A stretch of 64,000 nucleotides of DNA from Cryptomeria japonica (lineage: Eukaryota > Streptophyta > Pinopsida > Cupressales > Cupressaceae), in the NCBI RefSeq assembly GCF_030272615.1, contig NC_081412.1, positions 40,106,791 to 40,170,790 on the forward strand, given 5' to 3'. The notes beneath the pieces are model-generated. The model had not been told where the DNA came from and did no database searches. It worked only from the letters and a program-made list of their open reading frames with translations. The translations under genes and the position numbers were made by a program. Position 1 is the stretch's first letter; every line of letters begins with the position of its first letter. This document shows, piece after piece, positions 42,856-54,375 of the stretch.

Positions 42856-44625
42856 CAAGCATATGTGCCATGTATACAACAATAGCTGAAGTGGAACCTT
42901 CCCTATTTCTAAAATAAATCTTCTAATAAATATCATATGTAACATACCTCACCATGGGATTGATAATTTTGTTGATAATCAACGCTCACTGGTCACCCAT
43001 CACACTAGTTAGGGTTTCAACTTCTTTACCCTTTATTGATTTCTTAACCAGAACATATCCAATGTCACACAAACTAGCTACAACCAAAATGATTTCCATC
43101 ATGATTGGATAAGGCTTATCTAACATGATAAAATTATTCTACACACAACTAATAATTACCTTGATCACCTCCTCATCATCAAACTAGAGAAATTTAGTCC
43201 TTTGTGCTCAAATTCCTTAATCTTCTAGAAGTATACATCACTCAAGCTCATTTCCACTTTTCTAATCTTTTTAGGATTAAATTAATCTAGAAATACCTTC
43301 TCCATAATCTGAAAGTCTCCATTGCTTGATTACCCAATGCTTCCATAATTATTCTCTCCACCTCTTTGCTCTACTACTCTCAAACTTCTCATGATCTCTT
43401 CAAGAACTCTAATTACCAGATACCCTGTCCAACATAGTCATGATCCACTTAGAAAAGGGGGACCAAACAATTCTATTTGAAAACTCCCCCTAAGACAAAG
43501 CAATATGCTCAGTTACTAGAGGAAGAGGTGCCTACACTAGATTCTGGTATACTAGGATTTCTTTCATTGTTCACTTCCTTCTTTCTCCAAACCAAAATTT
43601 CCTTTCTTTCTGATTCACTAGCCTTCATTACCCTCTTCTCAATACACTTCTACAATATTTTTATTTCTCCACTGATTAGCATAATATCCAGATTGCTTGC
43701 ACTTGTAACAACTAATGTTCTTTTCCACTGAATTTACTCACTGTGATCTAGATCTTTACTAATTAGCTTTGTGACCATAACCATTTCATGTATGACAATA
43801 TCCATGAAAGTTATTATTTACTTGATTTTCTCCAACTTGATTATGATTCTGACTCATAGCATGATTTCTATAGTAATTTTCCTTATTACCAAGCCTCTTG
43901 TAATTGTAACACTGAATTCTTATACAGTTTGCATCCTTATGACCAAATTTATTTCATTGAAAAAATATTCATTAAATGATGGGTACCTTTGTGTGTTTGG
44001 TTTATGAACCGATAGTCTTCTTGCATTGGTATTCTGATTCTAGGTTTTGCTTGTATCTTTTGAATTCTTCTTTTCTTTTACCTCTTTGCTTTTATCTTTG
44101 TCATATAACTAATTTGAACATTTACCAGGGTGATATCCAAGTCCAAGTTTGTCTAAATGATCTTTTTGCATGTTGATCAATTCTTTCAAGAGCTTACTGC
44201 TATCAAGAACCTTACTCTCTACCTTCAACTTCTTCAATTCTTGTTCTAGCTTCAAGCATTCTTCAGTCTTCAACTTGATTGATTCTTTCAAGGTTTCCTC
44301 TATCTTGTTCTTCTCCTCAAAATTTTGCATCAGGTCTTAAATAGTTTCATTCACCTTCTTCAACCGATGTTTAACCTCCTTATGTCTCAATTTGAACTTG
44401 TGGATTTTCTCTCTCAGCTTTTGTACACATTCATCTGCTACCTTCACATTCTCTTTCAGTTACTCATTCTCAAACTCAACACTTTCCAAATCTTCAAGAG
44501 CTATCTATAATTCCTCATCCAACTAAAATTCTCTAGTGATACTCACTAGTGTTATGATTCAACCAACAAGGATCTCCCTCAAGCAGTTGAGATTTCAAGA
44601 AATGAACCAGAGCTCTGATATTGAT
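42856..44625 (-). pseudogene. Decayed gag-like ORF1 with coiled coil and zinc knuckles (possible family L, copy L3)
   Basis: Next to a primer-like site on the minus strand, 44330-44109 encodes a coiled-coil-like segment (KIEETLKESIKLKTEECLKL, then LGLGYHPGK). Farther on (about 43980-43690) zinc-knuckle remnants are legible, such as CNKFGHKDANC and CYKCKQSGYY, broken by stops. Copy L2 has the same order (coiled coil, NGLGF, several knuckles), so this is probably an older third relative. Sequence from 43440 to 42856 shows no motif I recognise. Function, if any, would be RNA binding in a gag-like particle. Confidence 0.55.
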
Positions 44626-45828
44626 TGCTAGATTGGTTGAAAGGACCAAAATATTGAGAGTGGGGGTGGGTAAATCAGTATTCCCATAAATTCTAAACAT
44701 TCTCACAATTTCTAAACCCTTTATTGGTATATCAATTTCATCAATTGAAATCATCGACATGAAATAGAACATGTAGTATAAACAAGAAACACGACCACAA
44801 ATGGAACATCAGATATTATATGTGAAAAACCCAAATAGGGAAAACCATAAAGATTGTTATGTATTAAGATAATATAACCAAATATATGGTGTTTACAAAA
44901 GTGGTAGCTCACTGCCAAATTATAAAAGTGACTTACTATCGGAATGCTCACTGCAATAGATACAAATGATTTGAGGAAAGTTGTATTTCCAAATGCATAA
45001 GATCAGTTATAGATTAAGATCAGATCACAAATCTTCAAACTTATAGTAGATTCGATAAAGGATTGCTATACCATAGTTCACAAATACCTATAGTAGATCT
45101 AGTAAAGGATTACTGGAACACTAACCATAACTCTGTATACTCCTTACTCTCCCGCACAACACATACACTATTGATTCACACTTTTCTCTTCTTCTATCTC
45201 ACTTCACACAAACAAATGTACATACTACTCCTTAACTTCCACATTACACACACACATATCAGAAATCTTATACACCTAGATAATATGTTATCCAAGCAGA
45301 AGTAATATGATTCTTGGATCAACACATTATCCAATAAAGACAAACAAAAACATGATAATAAAATCAGCCTCCACAAGATCTTCTACACTCGTTCATCATG
45401 TATTTTATTTATTGATGCATATACCTTAATTACTAGAACAAAATAGGGGTCTACTAGACCCATAGATACAAACCCATAAGCAGACAAATCCAAGCAAAAC
45501 AACACCTAATTCCAAAATACAAATACCATGTATAGAATAGATGTTGAAACATAAAAAATGATAGATACAATCAGATACAACTAATATGCCAAATACCAGA
45601 ACACAAAACTAATATCAAGACAAAATGTAAACCAAGATAAGCACAACTTAGGATTTCAGAGATGAGGATCTTATGTAGATAATTCCATTTGATCATTTAT
45701 GCCTTTCATCATATCTCATACCTATCTTCTAGAAATATCAAAAATCCAATTTAAAAACTACTTCCAATAACATACACTATCTGGTCCTAACTAGATAACC
45801 AGATTTGACATCAATGGCAACTATGACA
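44626..45828 (-). mobile_element. 5' LTR of the element at 42856-44625 (about 1.2 kb)
   Basis: On the minus strand it starts TGTCATAGTTGCCATTG at 45828 and ends AATCTAGCA at 44626. It is followed by ATCAATATCAGAGCT, a primer site like ATTGGTATCAGAGCT with changes. An ATTTACCCACCCCCACTCTCAATA block lies near the 3' end, a mutated form of the common block. Its outer edge cuts into another minus-strand Copia. Confidence 0.6.
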
Positions 45829-46972
45829 ATATTCACACAAGTCTTAGAAATGGTTCTTTTTCCAGAAATTGGTGTATCTTCGTCTCTAGAAAACTTGATT
45901 CATCCACCATCATATTTTTCAAGGTTAATAAAGTTATCTCTATCACTGGTCATATGATTTCAACACCTGGAGTTGACGATCCATGCCTTTGGTTCCACTT
46001 TAGCATGTAGAGAAGATTTGTCTTCTAATTTTTTTGACCAGCCATCATTCTTTTCTTCTAAAGATAAGAACAAGTATTATTCATTTGATTCCTCTTCTTC
46101 TTCTTCTTCTTCTTCAGATGAGTAGGTCATAGTTGAATATAAACTCTTCTTCTTCTTCTTTTCTCTAACATCTATTCTGATGTTCTTATTAATACCTCTA
46201 TAGTTTTCCTTTCATTTGTTATCATCATAAGGTATTCCACCATAATCTTTCTTATGCATACATCTAGAAGCATATTTTTTTTTCTTCCACAATTGAAACA
46301 ATTTAGAGGTGACTTACCTCTCTACTTTCTAATTCATCTCCCCAATCTTCTTACATTTTTTTCTTCAGTATTATCTAAGTCTTCATTCTCTTGCGATTAT
46401 TTGTCAAGATTTTTTGTGGCCTTGAATTTTGCTTCCTTCCTTCCTTCCTTGATTTCATCTAATTTTTCAATCTAAAATTCAACATGTGGCCTGAGAAGCT
46501 AATTCACAATGTATTTATTCATTTCATGACTCTCCTTAATGACATACTTCTTTAGTTTATAGCTTTTGGGTAACGTTACCATTATCTTCATTACAACTTC
46601 AATTTATTGTAGTGATCCACCAATACTTCTAAGAGCATTTACTATTTGATTCACTCCATGAATGTAGCCTTCAAAGTTTTCATCAGTAGACATTTTAACA
46701 TTCTCAAACTTCTACTTTAGATTTTTAATTTTGGCTTGCATTGTCATTTCATCTCCTTCAAATATATTATTAATCTTGTCCCAAATTTATTTAGTTTACT
46801 TGGCCAATATAATTTTGCTAAACACTGCATCATTCAAGCAAGTAACAATTACAATATTATCCTTGGCATTACTCTCATATATTTTATTTCATCATGAGTT
46901 TTAGGACCATTCACTAGAGTAGTATAACATTTCTAATGTTGGATTTGGTTGATCATTGCTGCGTCTAGGATA
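45829..46972 (-). pseudogene. Copia gag-protease remnant (element H)
   Basis: Minus-strand reading gives gag (GYIHGVNQIVNALRSIGG near 46670), then a zinc knuckle with CFNCG and SRCMHK near 46300-46250 (the His region disturbed). Acidic, Ser/Glu-rich sequence lies around 46090. The protease follows, with NHMT-DRDNF and LEKYDGG near 45960-45900; the expected D-S-G reads N-S-R. It is broken by stops and by the LTR that begins at 45828. Integrase and RT are not present. Confidence 0.75.
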
Positions 46973-47607
46973 TGTTATTGTCATTGATGTCAACATATTC
47001 TTGTGGTTTATTCTAGTGAGTTTGGGAAGATCTTCTCATCCGATTTTGTAGTTTGGTTATGTTGATCATTGCTTTGCAAAATCTGGTATTTCCTCCGGTA
47101 TATTTTGGTGTGATTAGATCTTGTGCTAAGGTTTTAGGATATTGTTTAGGATGATCTTGTGTATCTTCACTTCAGACAGTTTGTGATTTAGTTCCCAACA
47201 AGTTATCTTTCTTTGTGGCAGTTGCTGACTGGCTGTGTTCTTGAGCTTTCTGATGTTGATTGATGAAGATTTGATAAGTGGTGTTAGTGTATTTATTAGT
47301 GATGATTATAATGTACTTGCTGGTGATTTGGTGATCCGCATTGATCGTTGAGCTAGTTTTTGGTGGTTTTTGTCAATCGATATTGATTTTTGTGTTATGT
47401 AGTATTTCTGATCGTGGAGTGTGTTGCGATTGATATTGGAGTAATTTCTGGTGGATGTGATCATTTGGGAATTTGAATTAGGTCCATGCTATGTAATTTA
47501 AATCATAATATTGGTCTGGTGGTTGATCTTTGTATCATATAATGTAGTTTTTGTAGTTGTGAGTTGAGGGTTGAGGGTTTAGCCGACCTTGTTATCAAGG
47601 TTGATTA
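46973..47607 (+). mobile_element. Plus-strand Copia LTR fragment
   Basis: Starts TGTTATTGTCATTGATG, typical of LTR starts here, and runs to GTTGAGGGTTTAGCCGACC, a feature shared with LTR B. It ends where the next LTR begins at 47608, so it is only the first half of an LTR. Confidence 0.5.
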
Positions 47608-47696
47608 TGTTGGTATTATGGATGTGTTGCATTGGTTTTGTCATTGATGTCAACACTTGTCAACTCTTATCAGCACTAGAGATCTTTGGTTATGTT

Positions 47697-48492
47697 TGTT
47701 AGGATTCCCAAAGATACTGAGAGGGGGGGGGGTGAATCAGTATCTGACCAATAATAATATTTTGTTAACTTATAACATGAAAATCTTTTTAAAACTGTGT
47801 ACCGGTAAACCAGAAATAATGCAGCAAATAAGAATAACAACCACAACATGAAAAGCACACCATAACATAATATTTTAATGAGGAAACCCGGTGTGGGAAA
47901 AACCTCAGTGGGATTTGTGACCCACAATATTCACTTACTGGCCAATAAGGGAATATTACTGCTACAATAGGGGCCTGCACATGAGGAAGGCCAAGTGCTT
48001 AGAGCTCACTGCTCAATTACAAAGGAAGTCACACTGACTTACAAAAATGGATTATACTAATCCAATGTCTTGTACTGCTTCAGATTAGCATCTGATATGC
48101 CAGATTCAGTATTGGTTTAAGCCCTGCTACATACATAAACCCTTATCCAATAATTCGCATATTTAGGTCTTCTACCTTCTATTCATATTTCACATCATAC
48201 ATCTTACAAAATGATCTACAATGATCTCATACATATATGAGTCATGTTACAATCTTCCATGTCGGCTTACAAAAGATTTTACAATTAATTACAAAATGCA
48301 TTAATATAAAATTGTTGTCGGCCAGGGTGCTGGTATTCTTATTTTCGGTGTCGGTGTTCTATATGCCAGTGTAGAGTCTATTGGTGTTGGTGCCTGTGTC
48401 TGCCTACCGGCATCACATTATTGTAAGGTTGCTATCAATGACAATACCTTCAATCACCTATAATTTCTCATTGGAGTGTGCATTTTCCAACA
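47697..48492 (-). repeat. 3' LTR of family L copy L2 (796 bp)
   Basis: On the minus strand TGTTGGAAAATGCACAC to GGGAATCCTAACA, preceded by the tract GCCAAAGGGGGAGAT (48493-48507). ATTCACCCCCCCCCTCTCAGTATC lies near its 3' end in one block with a G/C homopolymer. Confidence 0.88.
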
Positions 48493-48761
48493 ATCTCCCC
48501 CTTTGGCATTGATGACAACACTCATGAGAAAAATTCAAGAATGTATCCAAAAATTGAAGTTCAAAAATATTGCCAAAAGTTGTATGTCCAAAAATGTATT
48601 ATCAAAACTGTATGCCAAAAATGTATGCTCCCCTTGAGCAGATAATCTCTACTTTTGGATTTTTCTCATCTCTACTACTCCCCCTTTGACATCAATGACA
48701 AAGGTTGTCATTCGCTATTAGTGGATTCCTACCTGGATTCTTGTAACCAATGGGCTACAAT

Positions 48762-51700
48762 CTAAAAAATATCTATCAAAACCAAATTCAAACCATTACT
48801 GAATGATTTGTTGTCTTTTAGTGCCTCTTGAGTTCTCTGCACTGTACCAGTGAGTATGTGCCTTTTCTCTTCCGATCTCTTCAGTTCGGGAACCAGAGCC
48901 TTAGATATTTCTTTTCTCAAAGAAATTAGGTAGTCTAGTTTAGGACCAAGTCTACATTTCAAGTCCTTTGCTTTATCCTTTATTCTCTCTTTGTCCTTCT
49001 CTAACTTCTTGATTTTCTCTTCTAGCTCTGCAATCTTTTTTTCTATCTCCAAAAATGAATCTGATGTACCTATCCGATTGTCAGCAATATTGTTTATCTC
49101 ATCTTGTGCTTTGCTAATTTCCTTGTCTAGATCTTCTATTAGATTTTTTTTTTTTCAAGTGTCTCTATACAGTTTCTTGAAATAAAAAATTATCTCTCCA
49201 AGTTGTGGTAATAATGTGTCTATTTTCTCTTTGTTCTTCTTTACAATTTCCTCAAAGAATTTCTCTTTTTCTTTTATCATTCTTTCCTTAAATGTATCCT
49301 CATTGATTTGATCAATTGTCAAAATGTTGTCGATGATGAACTTAGACAATGTGTCTAGTTGACCTAAAGAATCCTTATTATCCACAATGCACTTTGGTGC
49401 TATCAATTTAAGAATAGGAATGGTGTCATCAATAGCCTTATAGGCTTGTGCGTTACATTCTATGATCTTCTTTATTGAATCCAATAAGACCTCTATTATA
49501 TTTGTAGGTTTGAATTCTGGTACAGAAGTACTAGATGTCTACCCAACTATTCTTACAATGTCCATACTACCGATAGTAGTAATCACCTTGCTTGATTCGA
49601 CCTCTGGTAGGTCAGTTTGTGTTTGCATTTCTACAAATAGAGGTTTAGGCTTTTCATTTTGGCCGGAGGCACTATTTCTATCTGAACTTGTTCCTCTACC
49701 TGTTCCGGTTTTTCAATCTGTGTCTCTGTACTGTCCTTTGCCAGTTCTTCTGATGTTTTGTCAGTTGTATCTACCAGTTTCTTAGTGGTATCTTCTGTTG
49801 CTTTCTCCGTCTATGTTGGTTTTTCTGTGTTTATCTTTACAATTTCATTTACCTCAACCTCAGTATTTACAGCCAATGACTCAGTAGTCACATCTATCTT
49901 CTTTTCCTCAGTGGTTTCTCTGTCAACCACAACATTTACTTCTTGAGTATCTATATTTACAATGTACAAAATTTTAAACTTAGGATTTGTATCCTCTAAT
50001 GGAGTCTCCAAACTCTCAGTTGTCAGTTGACTATTAGTAGTATCTACCGATGGAGTATCTAAAGGAGGCAGGGGCACATTATCAATTATTTTAAGGCTTG
50101 GAGGTCCACCTACCTCAGCTTTCCCCTTATCCATGTCCTTTTGGTATACTCTGATAATCTTTGGTCTAAGTAATTCTTCCTATTTTTCTTTTTCCACAAA
50201 GAATATATCCCATGCATCTGTTGTTTCCTCTGAGACTTCTTTTATTCTTCTTGCCATCAGTACTACATGCCGGTTAGTATTGGAGAATACTATCTGGTTT
50301 GATTCACTAATTAGTTTATCTATTTCATCAATTGAGTTGACTGGATGTAGTGCAAGTAATCTTTCAATCTTAATTTTCTTGTCCAGCTCAACAATGGTTA
50401 ACCTTCTAGCTTCTAATCTCCTATACAGATCATTTGGTATTTCATCAACAACTTCCATCAAAAATTTCTTGTATATATCTAAGTGTAAAATTACATTGTT
50501 CTCTATTGTTTCTTTGTCATCTATAGATAGTGTGTTGTATATTTTGCTGATGTTTTTCAATTTTCCATCTTTAGTTATTTCGCTCAAGAGTTTATCGAGT
50601 GAAGCAATATCTTGCTTTACCTTCTTTTTCTTTGGAGTCAACTTTTTCATTGGAGGCCTTATTGCTTGTTGTTTTTGCCTTGTTTTCCTAGGTGTAGGAG
50701 AGGGTATCGGTAAGGGTTTTCTTTTTCTATTTACCCTTTTGAATACTGTCGGTATGTCACTCTCAGAGGAGGTTCCAACTGGTGAAAGATGAGCTTCCGG
50801 TTAAATTCCTTCCAACTCACTTTCCTTTATACCAGTTTGTTTCAAGACATATTCTTTAATTGCTTTAGCCTGATGGGTTCCTTTTCTTACTATTTCTTGG
50901 ACCTTCTTAACCATTTTTCTAGACTGAATTCCACTTTCTATTGTTTCAGCATTTCCAAAAACTTTCTCAGTAGGTTCCTTTGGTGCTTCAAGGAGGGATT
51001 TTGCATAACTTTCAATAATATTGTCATCTGTCTCATAGCCCATTTCAGTTACCCAGATAGTTCTAGGGACAACTGCCTCCATCCAGATTTCATCTTTCTT
51101 GATTACAAACCAAATTTCTTTCTGATATTTGTTCATAATAGCTTGTGACAGTCTTACTCTAGTTTTCATTCAAGCCTTCAATGCTTGAAAATGTTCATTT
51201 AAGTTTTTCTCCTGGTTTTCTCCCATATTGTTCAATAGATCCAATAGTTGCTTTTTTACCAGAATGTCAAAGCCAAAATCTCTTGCACCAATACTGGGTA
51301 CTTGTTTTGTAATGTAAAACATTAAACATACAAGTAAATTTCCAAATCTAAAGGTTCCTTTCTTATCTCCTTTAATCTTCTTCAGATTATCTACCAGCTC
51401 ATCTTTGAGCCATTCACATACATTTACTCTTGCATTATCACTAACCATGTCATAGGCACTTTTGATACATAGGCTAGAAATTAAGTTCAACCTATTTGCA
51501 TGTGTAGATTTATAACCTAAGATCATACTGATATATATGACATTGAGGTCTTTTACATTGTTTACCCTTAGAGACCTTTTGTCGAATGTTGCACCTGTTA
51601 AATCCATTACTATGTCATTTGAGACTCTTTTGGTTTTGTCAGGTTTGCTACCAGTGGAAGGTAACCCTATTACTGCCTTAATGACTTCCTTTGTGATTTT

Positions 51701-52087
51701 ATGAATTGAATCCAACCAGAAGAATTCACCATGTACTCTGCTTAGAAAAATTCTTATAATATCCTTAGGAAAATTAGGGATGGTAAGGATGTCCACAAAA
51801 CCTAGGGTTTCTACTATCTTGTGTTCTGGCTTGACATTTCCATCTACATCACAATTCACAGTTTTGTAAATGTTATTGATCTCATCATTATCTAATTCCT
51901 CAATATGACAATGTATATACATCCTAGGGTCTTCAGCATATACAACTCCCTTAGGAATTTGAGAGAATGCACCTATGCTATCATCTTTCTTCACTATTTC
52001 AGGAACTAGTTTGAATACGGGTCTAGGGCACTTAACAACCTGAACAACAGTAGGGTTTGCAATAAATTCAGGAGATGAAGAAGCCAT
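48762..52087 (-). pseudogene. Unknown ORF2 of family L, copy L2 (about 1,100 codons)
   Basis: The function is not recognised. The ATG at 52087 opens a 305-residue part (MASSSPEFIANPTVVQVVKC, RVHGEFFWLDSI, VIGLPSTG, LVCLMFYITKQVPSIG). It continues in frame after single stops at 51170, 50801, 50180 and 49811, with one frameshift near 49500-49650. The centre has a basic Lys/Arg-Pro segment (PPMKKLTPKKKKVKQ), then LYRRLEARRLTIVELDKKIK, WDIFFVEKEK and VGGPPSLKIIDN. An acidic Thr/Glu-rich linker follows, then a C-terminal coiled coil (KKIAELEEKIKKLEKDKERIK). Blocks match copy L1. The layout at the N-terminus is loosely like plant transposon-associated domains, which I could not verify. Confidence 0.78.
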
Positions 52088-52399
52088 AGTTATAAATACC
52101 TCAATCTTCCTTAAGGATGAATGCTTGGATGAATTGCTTCACTTCTTTGCTAATAATGCCTTCGCTCAGGAATTTTTGCGCGCTTGAAGATTTGAATGCT
52201 CGGTGAATGAAAAAGGAGACAAAACACTTGCTTTATAATGTTATTTTCTTCAACTACCACATTTAATGCTTGCCGGTTAAGTCACAACTTAACTTATCTA
52301 CCGGTATAGAAGTAATTTCAACTTCTCACCATCAACCGAGGGAATAATAGCATATTTTTAGTTTGTTGCTAAACCCTCAAAGGATTTTTCCTTTAGTTA

Positions 52400-53544
52400 G
52401 ATGAAGAGTCTCCTGCTGGTGGAGTGTTACTCTATTCTACTAGTGGAGGAGTATTCCCATCAACATTCTGATCTGACTTTCTGATCCATTGTTTTGAGAC
52501 TTCTTGCTTTACCTCTTCAACCTTTTCTTTACCTTTCAAACTAGGACCTTTGTTATTTGCTAGCGAGGACTTGCTTCTACAAAATTTTGCAATATGTCCA
52601 ATTTTGTTACAAGCATAACAAGTCACATTGTTTTTCCAAATAGCTTTCCCATATCCTATACCGGTATGTGTTCTGCATTTATTAGATAAGTGTCCAAATC
52701 TTCTACAAACATAACATCTTACATTCATTCTGCAATTTTATGAGTTATGACCAACTTTGTTTCATTTAGAACATTGATCGGTGGGTGTATTAGTGTTCTG
52801 ATAATTTATAGATCTACATTGATTTTCTCTATGACCATACTTGTTACAATTAAAGCATTTCCCATTGAATTTATAAGAATTAGGTTATCTTACTGATTTG
52901 TTATGATCATGATTGTTTGTAGTACTGGAGCTCTCACCAATTTCAAAGCCAAGGCCATTTGTATCACCATTAGGTTTTTGATTCTTCAGCATGTCAACAA
53001 GTTCTTCTGAACTTTTCTTGAATTTCTCCTTGTGTTGATTTGCAGCAGTTAGTTTATTTTCCAAGATTCCTTTCTATCTCATTAGTTCAGTTCTGTCATT
53101 TTGTGTGTGCATCAAATATGTCTTCAACATATCATTTTTATGACTAAGTCTTGTGTTTTCATTTCTGGCATCATTTAGTCTTCTAGTTAAGTCTTCTTCA
53201 ATTTCTTTACAAAATCTCATGGTCATATCTTTCATCTCATTCTTTGTTGTACTGATTTCTTGTCTTAGCTTGTTTACCAAATTATTAAGAGTTTCCTTTT
53301 CATCTTCATCATTCTGCATCTTTTCACAGAGTTCTCTTCTTTTATTTCTTGCTATAGTAAAATTCTCTTGAAGTGCTTGAATGATATCCTGAGCAGCCTT
53401 CAGATCATCTTCAAGTTTGATATTCTTCATCTTTTTTGCATCATAGTCTGAAAGAGTTGTTTCCAATTGCTTTCTCAAGTTTTCCATCTCTACCGATGTC
53501 AAGATCTTCCTCAAGCTATTAGGATTTTGAAAATAGAGGACCAA
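52400..53544 (-). pseudogene. ORF1 of family L, copy L2: coiled coil plus four zinc knuckles (gag-like)
   Basis: The reading starts inside the primer region at 53544. The first 150 residues are a long coiled coil (MENLRKQLETTLSDYDAKKM, KEEIEEDL-like heptads to 53074). After a stop the frame continues through NGLGFEIGESSS to four CCHC-type knuckles: CFNCNKYGHRENQC, a damaged second one with stops, CYVCRRFGHLSNKC and CYACNKIGHIAKFC (about 52860-52570). It ends in a Lys/Glu-rich tail. Zinc knuckles bind nucleic acid in gag proteins, so this is probably a gag-like packaging protein. I do not see the usual Copia gag core. Confidence 0.78.
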
Positions 53545-53558
53545 ACTCTGATACCAAT
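53541..53558 (-). other. Primer binding site, family L copy L2
   Basis: On the minus strand ATTGGTATCAGAGTTTGG abuts the 5' LTR edge at 53559, matching the initiator tRNA-Met site. Confidence 0.85.
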
Positions 53559-53781
53559 TGTTAGGATTCCCAAAGATACTGAGAGGGGGGGGGGTGAATC
53601 AGTATATGTCCGGTAATAATATTTTCTTAACTTATAACATGAAAATCTTATTAAAACTATGTACCGGTAAACCAGAAATAATGCAACAAATAAGAATAAC
53701 AACCACAACATGAAAAGCACACCATAAAACAATATTTTAAAGAGGAAACCTGATGTGGGAAAAACCTCGGTGGGATTTGTG
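53559..53781 (-). repeat. Truncated 5' LTR of family L copy L2
   Basis: About 220 bases match 47697-47920 closely (TGTTAGGATTCCCAAAGATA, poly-G block, GGTGTGGGAAAAACCTC-like end). The match stops at about 53781 and unrelated LTR sequence follows. Confidence 0.85.
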
Positions 53782-54319
53782 ATTTAGATGTCGGTATTGT
53801 GTTTGCATTATTAGAGAGAGGTGAGTTTGTGAATAAGAGATTTATCATTCAGTGAAGTGTTGAGGTAAGATTGGTATTGCAAAGAAGACATATGTTCTTA
53901 ATTGGAACTATCATCAGACATTTTTAGATGTTGTCATTGCAGTTCATTTCTTCTTGATTGTAGTCTGAATCATATTGTAAGTCAGTGAGACTTCCCTGAG
54001 GGTTGTAGCTTTCCGAGAAAATATCTTTTGAGAAATGAGATCTAGGTAGTGTTCCTGAATGAATGTGCATTCCCCATTGTAATATTTTTACATACTACTA
54101 GAGAGTATCATCTTACTGTGGGTAGGTTCCCACCATAGTTTTTCCCTTAACTAGGTTTTCCACGTCAAAAATCTTGGTATTATGTGTTGTCCTGTTAATT
54201 TGCTTATCTGTTCATTGTTGTAGTTTATCAGTTTTGTTTTGAAGTTTAATTTTCAAATCCAGTGAAGACTAATTCACCCTTCCCCCCCTCTCATTCTCCC
54301 CTCTTGATTGTTGATAACA

Positions 54320-54340
54320 ATTGGTATCAAAGCTAGATCC
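54320..54340 (+). other. Primer binding site of Copia F
   Basis: ATTGGTATCAAAGCTAGATC follows the LTR end, an initiator tRNA-Met type site. Confidence 0.85.
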
Positions 54341-54375
54341 CTTGGTAGAATCTTAATCGCTTGAGGAGATCAGAG

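Larger units (their letters stand above)
47697..53781 (-). mobile_element. Pol-less LTR retrotransposon, family L copy L2 (6.1 kb)
   Basis: Minus-strand order is truncated 5' LTR (53781-53559), primer site, ORF1 (coiled coil and zinc knuckles), ORF2 (unknown, about 1,100 codons), polypurine tract and 3' LTR (48492-47697). There is no protease, RT, RNase H or integrase, and the ORFs are contiguous enough that pol was probably never there. A related copy lies at 11552-14529 and a possible third at 42856-45828. It carries the same primer site and LTR end block as the Copia elements, which suggests a Copia helper. Confidence 0.85.
47608..54319 (+). mobile_element. 5' LTR of Copia element F, split by family L copy L2
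   Basis: The left piece, 47608-47696, matches the start of LTR A (TGTTGGTATTATGGATGTG to TTTGGTTATGTT). The right piece, about 53782-54319, is an LTR 3' half that ends GTTGATAACA before a primer site. Between them sits the minus-strand element 47697-53781. The middle of the LTR and the outer end of the inserted element are missing, so a deletion crossed that junction. Assigning both pieces to one LTR is inference. Confidence 0.5.
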
